Positions 62,730-64,000 of a stretch of 64,000 bases of DNA are shown here, one piece after another. The DNA is from Sinorhizobium sp. BG8 (GTDB taxonomy: Bacteria > Pseudomonadota > Alphaproteobacteria > Rhizobiales > Rhizobiaceae). Positions within the stretch are counted from its first letter, which is position 1. The number at the start of each line of letters is the position of its first letter. The notes beneath the pieces are model-generated. The model was not told where the DNA came from, did no database searches, and saw nothing but the letters and a program-made list of their open reading frames with translations. The stretch covers positions 3,925,501 to 3,989,500 of the forward strand of contig NZ_CP044011.1 in NCBI RefSeq assembly GCF_016864555.1, in the 5' to 3' direction. Made by a program: the position numbers and the translations under genes.

Positions 62730-64000
62730 CTAGAAGAGCCCCTCGATCTGGCCATGCTCGTTGAGGTGAATCCGTTCCGAAGACGGCACCCTCGGCAGGC
62801 CCGGCATGGTCATGATCTCTCCGGTGATGACGACGACGAAGCCGGCACCGGCAGATAGGCGGACTTCACGGATGGGAACGGTGTGCCCTGTCGGCGCGCC
62901 GCGGAGGTTCGGATCCGTCGAAAACGAGTACTGCGTCTTCGCCATGCAGATCGGCAGATGGCCGAATCCCTGGCTCTCCCAGGCATGCAACTGGTCGCGC
63001 ACCGCCTTGTCGGCGATCACCTCGCCCGCATGATAGATGTCCTTGGCGATTGTCTCGATCTTGTGGAACAGCGGCATGTCGTCGGGATAGAGCGGCGAGA
63101 ACTGCGAGTGCCCTGACCCGGCGAGTTCCACCACGTGATGGGCAAGCTCCTCGATGCCTGCGGAGCCTTCGGCCCAATGGGTGCAGAGAATGGCCTCGGC
63201 ACCAAGCGTATGGACATAATCCTTCACCGCCTGGATTTCGGCTTCCGTATCCGTCGCGAAGTGGTTGATCGCCACCGCCACCGGCACGCCGAATTTCTTG
63301 ACGTTCTGCACGTGCCGGCCGAGGTTCGCGCACCCCTTCCTGAGGGCCGCGACATCTTCGGCGCCGAGATCCTCCTTCTTCATGCCCCCGTTCATCTTCA
63401 TCGCCCGCACGGTCGCGACGATAACGGCTGCATCAGGTTTCAGGCCGGCCTTGCGACACTTTATGTCGAAGAACTTTTCCGCACCCAGATCGGCCCCGAA
63501 ACCGGCCTCCGTCACCACGTAGTCCGCCAGCTTCAGCGCCGTCGTCGTGGCAATGACCGAATTGCAGCCATGCGCGATGTTGGCGAACGGCCCGCCGTGC
63601 ACGAACGCCGGATTGTTCTCGAGGGTCTGCACGAGATTTGGCTGCATGGCGTCCTTCAGCAGGACCGTCATTGCGCCGTCGGCCTTGATGTCGCGGGCGA
63701 AGACCGGCGTCTTGTCGCGTCGGTAGCCGATGATGATCGAGCCGAGGCGCGTCTCGAGATCCTTGAGATTGGACGACAGACACAGGATCGCCATCACCTC
63801 CGAGGCGACGGTTATGTCGAAGCCGGTTTCACGCGGATAGCCGTTGGCGAGACCGCCAAGCGAGCAGACGATGTCGCGCAGAGCACGGTCGTTCATGTCC
63901 ATGACCCGGCGCCATGTGATCCGCCGCGTGTCGATGTTCTGTTCGTTGCCCCAGTAGATGTGATTGTCGATGAGCGCCGCAAGCAGGTTGTGGGCCGAGG
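62730..64000 (-). CDS. fhs: formate-tetrahydrofolate ligase (5' truncated by window edge)
   Basis: About 423 C-terminal residues of the roughly 555-residue enzyme that makes 10-formyl-tetrahydrofolate from formate and ATP. The frame is open to the right edge, so the ATP-binding P-loop region lies outside. Characteristic stretches are '[20 protein letters not shown]', '[19 protein letters not shown]', '[21 protein letters not shown]' and 'GDIM'-like '[14 protein letters not shown]'. It is transcribed toward the haem receptor on the same strand, with no sign of a shared operon. Confidence 0.95.
   Translation of the reverse strand, partial: SAHNLLAALIDNHIYWGNEQNIDTRRITWRRVMDMNDRALRDIVCSLGGLANGYPRETGFDITVASEVMAILCLSSNLKDLETRLGSIIIGYRRDKTPVFARDIKADGAMTVLLKDAMQPNLVQTLENNPAFVHGGPFANIAHGCNSVIATTTALKLADYVVTEAGFGADLGAEKFFDIKCRKAGLKPDAAVIVATVRAMKMNGGMKKEDLGAEDVAALRKGCANLGRHVQNVKKFGVPVAVAINHFATDTEAEIQAVKDYVHTLGAEAILCTHWAEGSAGIEELAHHVVELAGSGHSQFSPLYPDDMPLFHKIETIAKDIYHAGEVIADKAVRDQLHAWESQGFGHLPICMAKTQYSFSTDPNLRGAPTGHTVPIREVRLSAGAGFVVVITGEIMTMPGLPRVPSSERIHLNEHGQIEGLF

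Noticed and set aside
1-64000. CRISPR arrays, insertion sequences, prophage genes, tRNA or rRNA genes
   Set aside because: I looked for regularly spaced repeats, transposase or integrase motifs and cloverleaf-like sequences and found none. A tRNAscan/Infernal run would be decisive for RNA genes.

Overview
The window is a gene-dense, GC-rich alphaproteobacterial chromosome segment, almost certainly from the Rhizobiaceae (Sinorhizobium/Ensifer, Shinella or Rhizobium relatives). The main indicators are a fused trpE(G) gene behind a 14-codon trpL leader ending in ISIWWWAR, a ClpS2-type adaptor, a petABC operon, a haem receptor with an RirA-like (IRO) box, a GlpSTPQV-type polyol transporter and a DUF1285-Nudix-cca cluster. 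The 52-62 kb end (leuA, clpP, hupE, queF, CDF transporter, trpE(G), haem receptor) looks like a neighbourhood I remember from the S. meliloti chromosome. That is recall, not a search. I see no rRNA, tRNA, CRISPR array, insertion sequence or prophage.

Layout. 0-5.2 kb: a truncated solute-binding protein, pth, an MpaB-like protein, clpS2, ychF and two overlapping MaoC genes. 5.2-8.6 kb: apt and the cytochrome bc1 operon petABC. 8.9-14.4 kb: two paralogous ABC exporters either side of a FucP/GluP-type sugar transporter. 14.8-22.4 kb: trmL, a divergent SoxR / FMN-reductase pair with a textbook SoxR box, a CorC-type CBS protein, hemF, small conserved genes and cca-nudix-DUF1285. 22.6-29.4 kb: a moxR-DUF58-DUF4159-membrane-protein operon. 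29.5-35.2 kb: a GNAT acetyltransferase, glutathionyl-hydroquinone reductase, a Nudix protein, a phosphoesterase, a TPR protein and an ECF sigma/anti-sigma pair.

35.2-50.1 kb: one long minus-strand operon led by a SorC-family regulator. It encodes a five-component glycerol/polyol-type ABC importer, an erythritol-kinase-like FGGY kinase, a 2-hydroxyacid dehydrogenase, a class II aldolase, a GlpD/EryB-like dehydrogenase, a small unknown protein, a second FGGY kinase, an HAD-IIA phosphatase and an EryC-like isomerase/epimerase. It resembles the erythritol pathway but lacks the usual TIM/RpiB-type last steps and adds an aldolase and extra enzymes. The substrate cannot be read from sequence, and this is the best candidate for an undescribed pathway.

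50.3-64 kb: leuA and trpE(G). Each is preceded by a promoter placed so that transcription should begin at or next to the AUG of a leader peptide rich in the cognate amino acid (leaderless attenuators). Then come clpP, hupE, queF, a CDF transporter, an extensin-like protein, a DUF1993 protein, a haem receptor and a truncated fhs.

Data quality: four genes (soxR, the last gene of the moxR operon, the HAD phosphatase and the second FGGY kinase) are each broken by what looks like loss of one base in or beside a C/G run. Restoring one base gives family-length proteins in all four. This pattern suggests homopolymer undercalling more than four independent pseudogenes, but reads are needed to decide.
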